DNA from: a virus
Virus record (IMG/VR): IMGVR_UViG_3300031552_000008
Location: 1-47,769 of that record
Length of the DNA stretch: 47,769 nt
Strand: one strand, 5' to 3'
The notes under the pieces are model-generated. The model searched no databases. It worked only from the letters and a program-made list of their open reading frames with translations, and was not told the DNA's origin. The position numbers and the translations under genes were made by a program. Position 1 is the stretch's first letter. Each line of letters opens with the position of its first letter. This document shows, one piece after another, positions 40,859-47,736 of this stretch.

Positions 40859-41692
40859 TCAAATGGTCAGTTTGCCATCCGCATAATTCCATGGTTTATC
40901 ATCGGACAGCCACGCGTCCTTGCCAATCAGATTGGAGATCTTGGCCCGGTCCTTGTTCCCCTTCAGTGTCTTAAAAGCGGCACCGATAAGAGCGGCCTTG
41001 GTCATGGACCCGTCATTTTCGGCAAGAAGCGTCATCACGGTTTCGGCTGCAGCGTCGTCGATATCTCCTCCACCTTCACCGCCACCCGCAGGTTTGGTTT
41101 TGGTGTCAGCCTTGGTTTCCTTCGACTTCCCTGCCACCTTTCCCTTTCCCTTACCTCCTTTCTTGCCCGTTTCCTCTTCATCCCAGGGCATTTTGAGGAT
41201 TGCAGTGATGACCGGCACTTCCCTGTTTTTCTTTTCCTTCTTGCCGGTCTTCCGGTCCTTCATATTGGTTTCGACTTCGACCCGATCCACATGGGCGATC
41301 AACCCTTCCAGATCTCCCGCCTCCCCCGTCCATTTGTCCTGGGGAAATCCCTGGAGTGAAGCGGAGGAGATCAGCATACCGAAGTTGGAGCTGGAGTTGA
41401 CACCCTTGGCCTTCCCGACGTTGATCAGGTATTGGCCTTCATCCGCCTCTTCTTCCCCATCCTCGCTGGGTTTCAGATCCTTGTGCCCCACCGACCACAT
41501 TTGGGTCACCTCCTCCTCCGTTTCCTGGTCAATCAGGTCGGCGGAGAAGACAGTGACTTCCTCATCGGATGCCCCGTTGTAATCGGTGATTTCGAATTTG
41601 CAGTTCTTGAACATCACATCGGCGTCATCAATCAGCCCGCCACCCTCGGTCAAGTTTTCTGCTCCCCATGCCACTTTACCTTTTTCTGCCAT
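40859..41692 (-). CDS. SSB-like (OB-fold) protein, 277 aa
   Basis: ATG 41692 follows AAAGGAG with the leader AACCAACCAACAACC. Residues 1-170 are strand-rich with the opening GAENLTEGGGLIDDADVMFKNCKFEITDYNG; residues about 170-220 are a Lys/Gly-rich linker (GKKGGKGKGKVAGKSKETK); the C-terminus is a helical/acidic domain (AAAETVMTLLAENDGSMTKAALIGAAFKTLKG). Phages with a Sak4-like ATPase often encode an SSB, and the composition and operon place suit this. The call is by layout, not by a firm motif. Confidence 0.6.
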   Translation of the reverse strand: MAEKGKVAWGAENLTEGGGLIDDADVMFKNCKFEITDYNGASDEEVTVFSADLIDQETEEEVTQMWSVGHKDLKPSEDGEEEADEGQYLINVGKAKGVNSSSNFGMLISSASLQGFPQDKWTGEAGDLEGLIAHVDRVEVETNMKDRKTGKKEKKNREVPVITAILKMPWDEEETGKKGGKGKGKVAGKSKETKADTKTKPAGGGEGGGDIDDAAAETVMTLLAENDGSMTKAALIGAAFKTLKGNKDRAKISNLIGKDAWLSDDKPWNYADGKLTI

Positions 41693-41726
41693 GTTGCTTT
41701 CTCCTTTGCTACTGGTTGTTGGTTGG

Positions 41727-41782
41727 TTGAGGGTCAGTACTCTACGTTTCCCCTAAGGGTACTCCTGATTCCCGGCCCTCAA
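41727..41782 (-). promoter_or_regulatory. Weak long inverted repeat before the SSB-like gene
   Basis: TTGAGGG (41727-41733) and CCCTCAA (41776-41782) are inverted copies that bracket the leader of the gene at 40859-41692 and overlap the stop of the helicase. The interior has imperfect pairing. It could modulate SSB-like expression; evidence is weak. Confidence 0.35.
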
Positions 41783-43401
41783 ACTGGTCTCGGTTTCGGC
41801 ACATCTTCTTTCATTGGCGTTGATCTCTTTTTCACCCTTACCGTCCGGAAGCTATCCTGAAACCACTTTGGCGCAAACGATTTGTACTTCCTGATAAACC
41901 ATTCTATATTGTTGTCGATGATAAAATTCTCACACCAATCCTCTTTATTCCTCACCCCCCTTCCACACGTCTGAATCAGTCTTTGCATTGCGATATATGG
42001 TGCATAATCCCTATCCATCTGCATCCGTCTTTTTATTATAGGGTCACTGGTATCCGGATAGGCGATCTTGCCAATAATTTGGTACCTTATCTCATCATCA
42101 GGGAAGTCGTATCCTGTCGTCATTACAGGGGAAACAAAAATAGCGGGGGGAGAGGATGACTTGAACCTTTCCACCGTCTCAATTGTGTTGCGGGAATTGT
42201 GTCCTATCATGAATTGGGTATAGTCACTACTTTCCATTATCAGCTTTTGTCTCTTGTAGGATACAGAATGGATGATCCCTTTCCTATCCAATCTATCTTC
42301 CAGAATCTGATCTATCCTCGCCAACCACTTCAGCATTTCCATATCGGTTGTTCGGTAATTTAGTCCTATGGTGTGGATGTAGTTCAGGATTCGGTTCTCC
42401 AATGGAAAGGGGTGATCCACTTCCACCACATCCACATCTTTCTGGTCTATTCCCAGAAGTCCTATGGTTTTTGGTGTAACGGTAGCGGATGTGAGGATCA
42501 CTTTTTCTATTCCCTTAAACAATGTAGATTCGGTGTAGTGGTAGGGCCAAACAACAGAGGAGGTGATTCGATTACCGGATTTATACACTATCATGTTTTC
42601 CGGATCTTCTTCTATCCCGTGATTGATAAAGCTGGTAGATTCCCATAATCGTTGTAGAAAGTGGGCAAGGTCCAGTGTTTCCTTCCCGTAGTCCCCTTCC
42701 TCCTTTATTCTCCAGCTTACATCTTCGTATTGGGAAGATACGGTTTTGTGCCAGTGCCTGATCCACTCCTTTATTCCCGACTTTGACTTCGGAAAGGATT
42801 CCACAATTTCATCCTTTATCCCCTTCCCCTCTCTACTTCCTATTATTTCCTTGGTCAGGAATGAGGATAGGATCTCTGGCAATTCATGTGCTTCATCACA
42901 GATTAGAGTGGAGAACTGGAAGGTGTAATCGTCTCCGTACCCCCAATCCCCTCGGTTCATCCAATAGGCATAGTTGGTGGAGATTATGGGGGCTGCCATC
43001 GCTTTCTTTACCTGATCATAGTATAGGCAACCGTCCTTGACGAAGGGACATCTCATTCCCCAATTGCATGGCCCCTTCCCGCAGGTCGAATACCCCCCCA
43101 ACATTTTGCACGGGTAGTTGTCCTTACCCCTTAGGTCCACTACCACCCCTTCGTGCTCATTTTTTAGTTGGTCCTGCAATGCTCGGGTAGAGGTGAGGAT
43201 TACCGCCCTGGATCCCCCATTGATTAGAGCGGAGACAATATACATGAGGGATTTGCCAAAGCCAGTAGGGCAAACGGGCATAATTAATCGATGTTCTGAA
43301 TCCACCACATGCTGAACCACCATATCCTGGTTCTGTCTCCAGGAATCGAACCGGGAATCAACACCGAATGAATAGGGTGGGGGTAATAGGTCCGCCATCA
43401 T
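41779..43401 (-). CDS. DinG/XPD-type DNA helicase with iron-sulphur cysteines
   Basis: The 540-residue protein has Walker A PTGFGKS (residues 45-51), a five-Cys stretch (C98, C107, C112, C118, C125) where the XPD/DinG [4Fe-4S] domain sits, and the DEAH box at 169-172. Motifs V and VI (TTGYDFPDDE, QTCGRGVRNKED) end the second lobe. It is a 5'-3' helicase by family and probably serves replication or recombination. The tandem ATG ATG start follows GGAGGA; the second ATG (43398) has better spacing. Confidence 0.88.
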   Translation of the reverse strand: MMADLLPPPYSFGVDSRFDSWRQNQDMVVQHVVDSEHRLIMPVCPTGFGKSLMYIVSALINGGSRAVILTSTRALQDQLKNEHEGVVVDLRGKDNYPCKMLGGYSTCGKGPCNWGMRCPFVKDGCLYYDQVKKAMAAPIISTNYAYWMNRGDWGYGDDYTFQFSTLICDEAHELPEILSSFLTKEIIGSREGKGIKDEIVESFPKSKSGIKEWIRHWHKTVSSQYEDVSWRIKEEGDYGKETLDLAHFLQRLWESTSFINHGIEEDPENMIVYKSGNRITSSVVWPYHYTESTLFKGIEKVILTSATVTPKTIGLLGIDQKDVDVVEVDHPFPLENRILNYIHTIGLNYRTTDMEMLKWLARIDQILEDRLDRKGIIHSVSYKRQKLIMESSDYTQFMIGHNSRNTIETVERFKSSSPPAIFVSPVMTTGYDFPDDEIRYQIIGKIAYPDTSDPIIKRRMQMDRDYAPYIAMQRLIQTCGRGVRNKEDWCENFIIDNNIEWFIRKYKSFAPKWFQDSFRTVRVKKRSTPMKEDVPKPRPV

Positions 43402-43408
43402 TCCTCCT

Positions 43409-43945
43409 TTATACCAGATCCGGAAATCTTTTCTTGAATTCTTTTCTGTATCCCGTCTTCCACGGTCCCTCCGGCATCTTCTCTATCAATTCCTTCACTC
43501 TATCCACCATCTGCTTCGCTACTTCCATGCTTCCCTCTCTCCTGTGATACCTTACTCTTTCCTCCAATTGTCCTATGGATAGCATGAATTGTTGGTGGTT
43601 TTCGTCGTCCCTTGCGATTTCGGAAATAGCATCAATTACGAAGATGTTGTTAACTCCGATGTAACCCAAGTCCGTAAGCCAGCGCAAGTGCCGAATTAGT
43701 GCATGGCGATAGAGGTCGGAATCTGTACGGTACGGGAATTGCTTTGTCTGTATTGCCTCCCCTACCATTGCCCTCATTTGCTTCAGTCCCCGAAATTGGA
43801 ACCTTGTCGAATGCCCCTGGGAATCGGAGGTTGGAACGTGGAAGTCCTCTGGATCTATTTTCCTTATATCATCGTCAGGAATAAGATCACCGAATTGTAT
43901 TACTTTCGCGCCCTTGTTGGTGCCCCCCACTTTGCTCTTTTCCAT
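43409..43945 (-). CDS. Unknown protein, 178 aa
   Basis: ATG 43945 follows an AAAGG site. The first 60 residues are polar; from residue 70 it is helical (RGLKQMRAMVGEAIQTKQFPY; LYRHALIRHLRWLTDLGY; EISEIARDDENHQQFMLSIGQLEERVRYHRREGSMEVAKQMVDRVKELI). No known motif. It directly precedes the helicase and may assist it. Confidence 0.7.
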   Translation of the reverse strand: MEKSKVGGTNKGAKVIQFGDLIPDDDIRKIDPEDFHVPTSDSQGHSTRFQFRGLKQMRAMVGEAIQTKQFPYRTDSDLYRHALIRHLRWLTDLGYIGVNNIFVIDAISEIARDDENHQQFMLSIGQLEERVRYHRREGSMEVAKQMVDRVKELIEKMPEGPWKTGYRKEFKKRFPDLV

Positions 43946-44070
43946 ATGCTACCTTTCTCCCCCAAATCCAGATCCGGTCTCATAAAAAAGGAAAGCACCC
44001 AAAGGACTCCGGGTACGTAATCCCATCCATCAACCAGATAAGTAAGCAATCTAATGGTACGGTCTTCCAT
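43900..44070 (-). CDS. Small protein, 56 aa
   Basis: The ATG 44070 overlaps the TGA of the upstream gene, which suggests coupling. The product has one weakly hydrophobic stretch (VDGWDYVPGVLWVLSFFM) and a basic C-terminus. It overlaps the next gene by 46 bases. Function unknown; the coupling is the main support. Confidence 0.5.
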   Translation of the reverse strand: MEDRTIRLLTYLVDGWDYVPGVLWVLSFFMRPDLDLGEKGSIWKRAKWGAPTRARK

Positions 44071-44420
44071 CACAATCCTACAAATCTCGCCGCACATTTA
44101 TACGTGCAGAATACGTAATTTCCATTAAACGTGGCGTGCTCCTCCAATACAGTACTTCCACATTGGTCACATTCATATGTACCGTCAAATTCTGTATACT
44201 CCCCCATTCCTTTAGTCGGGAATTGTTTAGCGGTAGGATCATATATGGTTCCGTCTACCCTTTTGCACCACCAATGAGGTTCCTCTGTATTCCAAATAGG
44301 GTCCCAATAATAACCCCGCACGGCTGTTAGAGTTGGGTCGTCCTTGATTGCCTGTTGGACGAACTCTTGACACTTACCTCTGTACTTTATATAATCCGTT
44401 TGTTCCATCCTGTCTTCCAT
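44070..44420 (-). CDS. Conserved phage protein with Cys-His-Asp and zinc-finger residues, 116 aa
   Basis: ATG 44420 overlaps the upstream stop. Residues C17 (KCQEFV), H49 (PHWW) and D61 (TIYDPTAKQF) are spaced like a papain- or transglutaminase-type Cys-His-Asp triad, within the pattern 'GYYWDPIWNTEEPHWW...DGTIYDPTAKQFP' seen in other phage proteins. A C-terminal four-Cys knuckle (C84, C87, C105, C109) follows. No enzymatic function is established; the triad is an inference. Confidence 0.65.
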   Translation of the reverse strand: MEDRMEQTDYIKYRGKCQEFVQQAIKDDPTLTAVRGYYWDPIWNTEEPHWWCKRVDGTIYDPTAKQFPTKGMGEYTEFDGTYECDQCGSTVLEEHATFNGNYVFCTYKCAARFVGL

Positions 44421-44596
44421 CAATCGCCCCTGTCACTCCACCCGCACACGGGACAGATTAGGCCAGCGTTTGTGCAGGCGCTACAGGGAGGGTTAATGAA
44501 GCAGGTGCATCCTTCGACCTCCTTCAACTCTATCACTCCCTCACACCCGTTCCTGTTGCAAATGTCCCCCTCGTTCCATCCATGTTCCTTTTCCAT
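44420..44596 (-). CDS. Cys-rich zinc-ribbon-like protein, 58 aa
   Basis: The start at ATG 44596 is chosen because GGAGGGTGAA precedes it; a longer frame to 44938 reads across the promoter and lacks a site. It has eight Cys (CNRNGC; CTCFINPPCSAC; CPVCG), enough for two zinc sites. It is third from the promoter at 44822-44850. Confidence 0.7.
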   Translation of the reverse strand: MEKEHGWNEGDICNRNGCEGVIELKEVEGCTCFINPPCSACTNAGLICPVCGWSDRGD

Positions 44597-44606
44597 TTCA
44601 CCCTCC

Positions 44607-44786
44607 TTACCTTTTCCACCAGTCGAATGTTTCCCCCATATATTCCCTGAACCAGGGACACGTCTCTGAGTATTCCTCCGAACAGATCCAGTCTTCTTTT
44701 TCCGTACCCGATATATCCGATCCAGCCTTGCACACCGGATCTTGCCATGGTTTCGGATAAAGGTAACATCTCGTTCTGTTTTCCAT
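44607..44786 (-). CDS. First gene of the replication operon: Cys-containing protein, 59 aa
   Basis: The frame ATG 44786 to TAA 44607 ends 11 bases before the start of 44420-44596. The product MENRTRCYLYPKPWQDPVC and so on has four Cys (residues 7, 19, 35, 43) and several Trp, a likely zinc site. It begins about 30 bases after the expected transcription start of the promoter at 44822-44850. The longer frame on the same strand (44533-44856) is the alternative, but lacks a binding site. Confidence 0.6.
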   Translation of the reverse strand: MENRTRCYLYPKPWQDPVCKAGSDISGTEKEDWICSEEYSETCPWFREYMGETFDWWKR

Positions 44787-44821
44787 TGCCGTCGCCCCCC
44801 GTCCTTTCTCGTTCTGTCCCC

Positions 44822-44850
44822 ATCATACCACCCGCTGTCATACGAGTCAA
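44822..44850 (-). promoter_or_regulatory. Sigma-70 promoter for the leftward replication operon
   Basis: On the minus strand TTGACT (44850-44845), a 17-base spacer, then TATGAT (44827-44822). This is a strong match. It faces left towards 44607-44786 and the replication genes and lies back to back with the plus-strand promoter at 44857-44885. Confidence 0.75.
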
Positions 44851-44876
44851 GGCCACTTGTCACACGGGCCGTGGCC
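44851..44876. promoter_or_regulatory. Operator-like palindromes between the divergent promoters
   Basis: GGCCAC (44851-44856) and GTGGCC (44871-44876) are inverted copies, and CACGGGCCGTG (44863-44873) is a perfect palindrome around one base. The 13-mer ACGGGCCGTGGCC (44864-44876) recurs at 45246-45258 with one change. These lie inside the plus promoter, so a bound protein would block it. Confidence 0.5.
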
Positions 44877-44885
44877 TGATTTAAT
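44857..44885 (+). promoter_or_regulatory. Sigma-70 promoter for the purZ operon
   Basis: TTGTCA (44857-44862), 17 bases, then TTTAAT (44880-44885) points right to the genes at 44926, 45360 and purZ. The spacer contains the palindrome CACGGGCCGTG (44863-44873). It is separated from the leftward promoter by only six bases, so the two may compete or be controlled together. Confidence 0.65.
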
Positions 44886-44925
44886 GGGACCATAACAGAA
44901 AAACAAAGGAAAAGGAGAAAAACAA

Positions 44926-45180
44926 ATGGAGTTACCAAAATTGACGGTTAAGGCTCACACCTACCGCAACCGCAATGGGGAAGGATACGTGACGCAACTG
45001 GTGATCTGCGACGTTACCAACGTGGAACTCATCGACAGGGTGCTGATTAACGACTCCGAAGAGATGAGCGACAGGAAATTCATGGCAGTGGTCAACGATT
45101 GCCTAATGCGGGATCTCGGAATCTTGGTGGACCCGTACATGGGCAAAGTTATTTGGTTGGATGAAGAGAGGAGATCGTAG
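44926..45180 (+). CDS. Unknown protein, 84 aa
   Basis: ATG 44926 follows AAAGGAGAAAAAC and a sigma-70 promoter 41 bases upstream. The product is a small mixed alpha/beta protein (VTQLVICDVTNVELIDRVLINDSEEMSDRKFMAVVNDCLMRDLG). It is the first gene of the operon that carries purZ and could be a regulator or nucleotide-binding subunit, but no family is recognised. Confidence 0.75.
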   Translation: MELPKLTVKAHTYRNRNGEGYVTQLVICDVTNVELIDRVLINDSEEMSDRKFMAVVNDCLMRDLGILVDPYMGKVIWLDEERRS

Positions 45181-45359
45181 TTGTGAAGGGGGTAGGTACC
45201 AGGGACCGGGTCCCGTTGTCTCCTTGTCTCCTGTCTCCGTGTATAACGGGCCGTGACCCCGGTTCCCCCGTTGTCCCGTGTCTCCGTGTATGACGTGTCA
45301 CACCGTATGACGTGTTATGCCCCCCCAAGACGGAAGAAAAAAAGAAAAAAGGAGGAAGT
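45181..45359. promoter_or_regulatory. Repeat-rich control region before the purZ gene pair
   Basis: This 179-base gap holds a palindrome GGGACCGGGTCCC (45202-45214), two near-identical 25-base direct repeats (45224-45248 and 45271-45295; 22 of 25 matches), a TGACGTGTCA half-site pair (45291-45300), a further GTATGACGTGT (45305-45315), and the ACGGGCCGTGACC motif (45246-45258). No clear promoter with 17-base spacing is present. It looks like binding sites for a regulator, or a set of tandem operators. Confidence 0.6.
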
Positions 45360-45659
45360 ATGAGTCACAAAAACAACCGGTACTTTAATTACAAGGAGAA
45401 GGAGAAGAAGGGAGAGTACATCAACCCCGATCGTCCGGCGTGGGTAGACGCTATGGTGAAGGAGGCGGATAAATTTAGCCGTGATATGGATTTGCAGAGG
45501 TCCATGCTGGATGGGAAGGTACCCCACCTCACGCGCAAGGAAAGAAAAAGGTTCGCTGGGAGGATAAAGAGGATGGAAAAGTCCCTCAGTAAAAAAAGCA
45601 AAGAGAGTGGGGTAGGAAAAGTGGCAAGAGAAATACAGAGGTTAACGGAAATCTATTAG
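45360..45659 (+). CDS. Basic protein, 99 aa
   Basis: ATG 45360 follows AAAGGAGGAA; the frame upstream is only Lys/Pro filler. The product is strongly basic (KKKG, TRKERKRFAGRIKRMEKSLSKKSKESG) and helical, so it may bind nucleic acid. It lies 15 bases before purZ in the same operon. No family recognised. Confidence 0.7.
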   Translation: MSHKNNRYFNYKEKEKKGEYINPDRPAWVDAMVKEADKFSRDMDLQRSMLDGKVPHLTRKERKRFAGRIKRMEKSLSKKSKESGVGKVAREIQRLTEIY

Positions 45660-45674
45660 GAAAGGGGAACAACA

Positions 45675-46781
45675 ATGAAAAGAGGAAAATGGAATGTAGT
45701 AATTGGAGGGCAGGCGGGATCAGAGTCGAAAGGGAAGTGCGCCTGCTATCTGGTGCACAAGTACGGGGAGCTGGAGGATGGGATAGAGGCCGTTTCCATG
45801 ACTGCTTCCCCCAATGCCGGTCACACTTATGTCTCCGACTCTGGCAAGAAAATGGTTAGCTATCACCTCCCCATTTCCGGTGTGGTCAATCTGTCCCTGA
45901 ATCGGCGTGCCATTATCGTCCTTGGTCCTGCCTCTCTCATCAACCCCACAATTCTCGCTAAGGAGATCCATGATTTGGGGGTGGACCCGGACCGAGTCTT
46001 CCTTGACCCTCGTGCCTCTATCATTACCACCGAGTGCCTGGAGTCCGAATGCCTTTCCTCCCTCTCCGATATCGGTTCCACGCTGCAGGGGGTAGGGGAG
46101 GCAAGGATGAGGAAGATGATGAGGGGGCACAAAGGGAGAACGGTTCAGGCAAAGGATTCCTCAGCCATTCACCTTCTTGGTCTTCGCCTTCGTCACACAG
46201 ATGAGGTTCTCTATAACCTCCTCCACACCGAACATACCATACTGCACGAAATGACGCAGGGATTCGACCTCGACCTGGAGCACGGCATTTCCCCTCTCCA
46301 CTGTACATCCAAGATGATAAACACGGCGATGGGTATGGCGGAGATGGGGGTTGCCCCGGCCTTCCTTGGTGATGTGTGGGGGGTGATCCGCCCGTATCCG
46401 ATCCGTGTTAGCAATCGGACGGGCTACTCGGGAGGGTACGAGGAAGCCGAGGAAATATCATGGGACACGATCGCGACTCGTGCGGGGGTGCCGGATGGGG
46501 TCAAGATTGCGGAAATAACGACCACAACCAAGCTGCCCAGGAGGGTGTTCGAGTTCTCGTGGGAAAGGTTCATGAAATTCGTGAGGGTGTGTGGGCCAAC
46601 GAGGCTGTGTCTGCAGTTCGGGAACTACCTGGACTGGGAGATCGCGGGGGAGAAGGAGGGTTTATTTTTGGCGTATCCAAAGGTGGGGAACTTCGTGTTG
46701 GAACTGGAAAAGAGGTCCGGTGTCCCGGTTTCCCTAGTGGGCACCGGACCCAAAAATTGCGAGATGATAGAACCTTCCTGA
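45675..46781 (+). CDS. purZ: PurZ: (deoxy)adenylosuccinate-synthetase-like enzyme for 2-aminoadenine
   Basis: The 368-residue protein is a PurA homologue. The nucleotide loop reads VVIGGQAGSESKGK (residues 8-21); PurA has WGDEGKGK, so the catalytic Asp is Ser16, the substitution that marks phage PurZ. NAGHT (47-51) with His50 and the GSTLQGVGEARMRK stretch (134-147) are conserved family motifs. PurZ joins aspartate to dGMP; host PurB then yields dZMP. It is shorter than host PurA (about 430 residues). The ribosome binding site is AAAGGGGAAC. It sits after a basic small gene in an operon with its own promoter. Confidence 0.92.
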   Translation: MKRGKWNVVIGGQAGSESKGKCACYLVHKYGELEDGIEAVSMTASPNAGHTYVSDSGKKMVSYHLPISGVVNLSLNRRAIIVLGPASLINPTILAKEIHDLGVDPDRVFLDPRASIITTECLESECLSSLSDIGSTLQGVGEARMRKMMRGHKGRTVQAKDSSAIHLLGLRLRHTDEVLYNLLHTEHTILHEMTQGFDLDLEHGISPLHCTSKMINTAMGMAEMGVAPAFLGDVWGVIRPYPIRVSNRTGYSGGYEEAEEISWDTIATRAGVPDGVKIAEITTTTKLPRRVFEFSWERFMKFVRVCGPTRLCLQFGNYLDWEIAGEKEGLFLAYPKVGNFVLELEKRSGVPVSLVGTGPKNCEMIEPS

Positions 46782-46783
46782 TC

Positions 46784-47176
46784 CTACTCCTTTGCTGGTT
46801 TGTAGCTCACCGTTAGTGATTCATTCTTCTTCTTGGTGGTGGAGGCGGCAATAGCTTTCTCCACCACCGCCTTTTTCACTCCCGCCATCACCAACCTCTT
46901 TTGCAATTCCTTCTTATCGAACTTGGTAGAGGTGCCGTAGTAGAAGGAGAGGACGCCGCCGTCTCGATCCTTGGCGGAGGAGGGGGAATAGGCAAGGTGA
47001 ATGGGGGCCAGAATCTCCTTCGCGTTCTGTTTCAGTTCCTTGGCACGAGCTTCCCAATCCGCCGCTTCCTGGAGCATGTTTCTCGCCGCCCGTACAGAGT
47101 TTTCCACTTCCTTATCCTCGTAGATGGAGGTATCGGGTTCCACACCTTTCGGGAATTTAAATTCGAATTCAGTCAC
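46784..47176 (-). CDS. Unknown protein, 130 aa
   Basis: Start is GTG 47176 in a coupled repeat block (see 47169-47191). The product has a charged coiled-coil-like helical part (VENSVRAARNMLQEAADWEARAKELKQNAKEIL) and a Lys/Ser C-terminus. The gene converges on purZ, two bases from its stop. It is the last gene of the minus-strand block that crosses the ends. No family recognised. Confidence 0.7.
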   Translation of the reverse strand: MTEFEFKFPKGVEPDTSIYEDKEVENSVRAARNMLQEAADWEARAKELKQNAKEILAPIHLAYSPSSAKDRDGGVLSFYYGTSTKFDKKELQKRLVMAGVKKAVVEKAIAASTTKKKNESLTVSYKPAKE

Positions 47177-47191
47177 TGGTCACCACCTCCT
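47169..47191. repeat. Coupling repeat, copy 1
   Basis: A 23-base sequence identical to 47458-47480. On the minus strand it encodes the last residues EVVTSD and stop of one gene and the GTG start of the next, with a GGAGG inside. It looks like a duplicated stop/ribosome-binding/start module. Confidence 0.8.
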
Positions 47192-47465
47192 TCCTTAATT
47201 GAAATCCATCCCTCATTGCTTCCATTTCCTCCTGCAGTTTTCCGTACTCCCTATCACATTTGGAGCATACGTAGCCCACATTATTAACGTAGCACAGAGG
47301 GTTGTGGTTGTTGGAAGGGGTGGAGCCGTATACACCCCTTAGGGCGTCGGATATATAGGCACCACCAGATAGTCCCCCTCTTGTAACTGTCACCACCTGC
47401 TCTCCACAACGGGGACAGGTGGTGAGAAGGGTAATCTTGCCCAGAACGAATTTCTTGTCAGTCAC
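47169..47465 (-). CDS. Zinc-ribbon-like protein, 98 aa
   Basis: The GTG 47465 start lies in the 23-base repeat shared with the next gene. Cysteines CPRCG (about residue 17-20) and CSKC (about 68-71) form a zinc ribbon. The protein ends with EVVTSD, like its upstream neighbour. It is coupled to both neighbours. Function unknown. Confidence 0.7.
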   Translation of the reverse strand: MTDKKFVLGKITLLTTCPRCGEQVVTVTRGGLSGGAYISDALRGVYGSTPSNNHNPLCYVNNVGYVCSKCDREYGKLQEEMEAMRDGFQLRKEVVTSD

Positions 47466-47480
47466 TGGTCACCACCTCCT
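47458..47480. repeat. Coupling repeat, copy 2
   Basis: This is the second copy of the 23-base module at 47169-47191. It couples 47458-47736 to 47169-47465 in the same way. Confidence 0.8.
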
Positions 47481-47736
47481 CTCCTTCCTTCTTTTCCCAT
47501 CCAAGTTCCGGGTTGCACACCCCGAAGTCCCCGTCCAAGGGTTCCAGTTCGTCCTTCCTCACCATCCAGGTGGCCCCGCATCCCGGCCCTTCCTTTCCCG
47601 GCGGTGTCAGGATTTTGTAATACCGGGGTCGATAGCGGCAGGTACCAATCACGTCCAGACACAGACACCCCTCCAGATGCGGATGTCTCCTCGCCAACTC
47701 TTTCGGATCCTTCACTTTCATTGTAATCGTCTCCAT
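47458..47736 (-). CDS. Cys-containing protein, 92 aa
   Basis: ATG 47736 has a GGGGA site and leader. It has cysteines at CLCLD, CRYRPRYY, GPGCGATW and VCNPE, enough for a metal site. The C-terminus EVVTSD is repeated in the neighbouring gene. Its first 31 codons reappear at 1-94 because of the terminal repeat. Function unknown. Confidence 0.7.
   Translation of the reverse strand: METITMKVKDPKELARRHPHLEGCLCLDVIGTCRYRPRYYKILTPPGKEGPGCGATWMVRKDELEPLDGDFGVCNPELGWEKKEGEEVVTSD

Noticed and set aside
44533-44856. A 107-residue frame on the minus strand
   Set aside because: It overlaps two better-supported frames, runs over the -10 region and has no site before its start.
44420-44938. A 172-residue exported protein reading across 44596
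   Set aside because: The extension reads through the promoter region and the gene 44607-44786 without a ribosome binding site; ATG 44596 has a strong one.
45214-45247. A sigma-70 promoter at TTGTCT ... TATAAC
   Set aside because: The spacings are 12 or 20 bases, not 16-18.
45675-46781. Host-type PurA (adenylosuccinate synthetase) acquired as an auxiliary gene
   Set aside because: The Asp of the GDEGKGK loop is Ser, and the shorter length and MazG/PolA context fit PurZ better.
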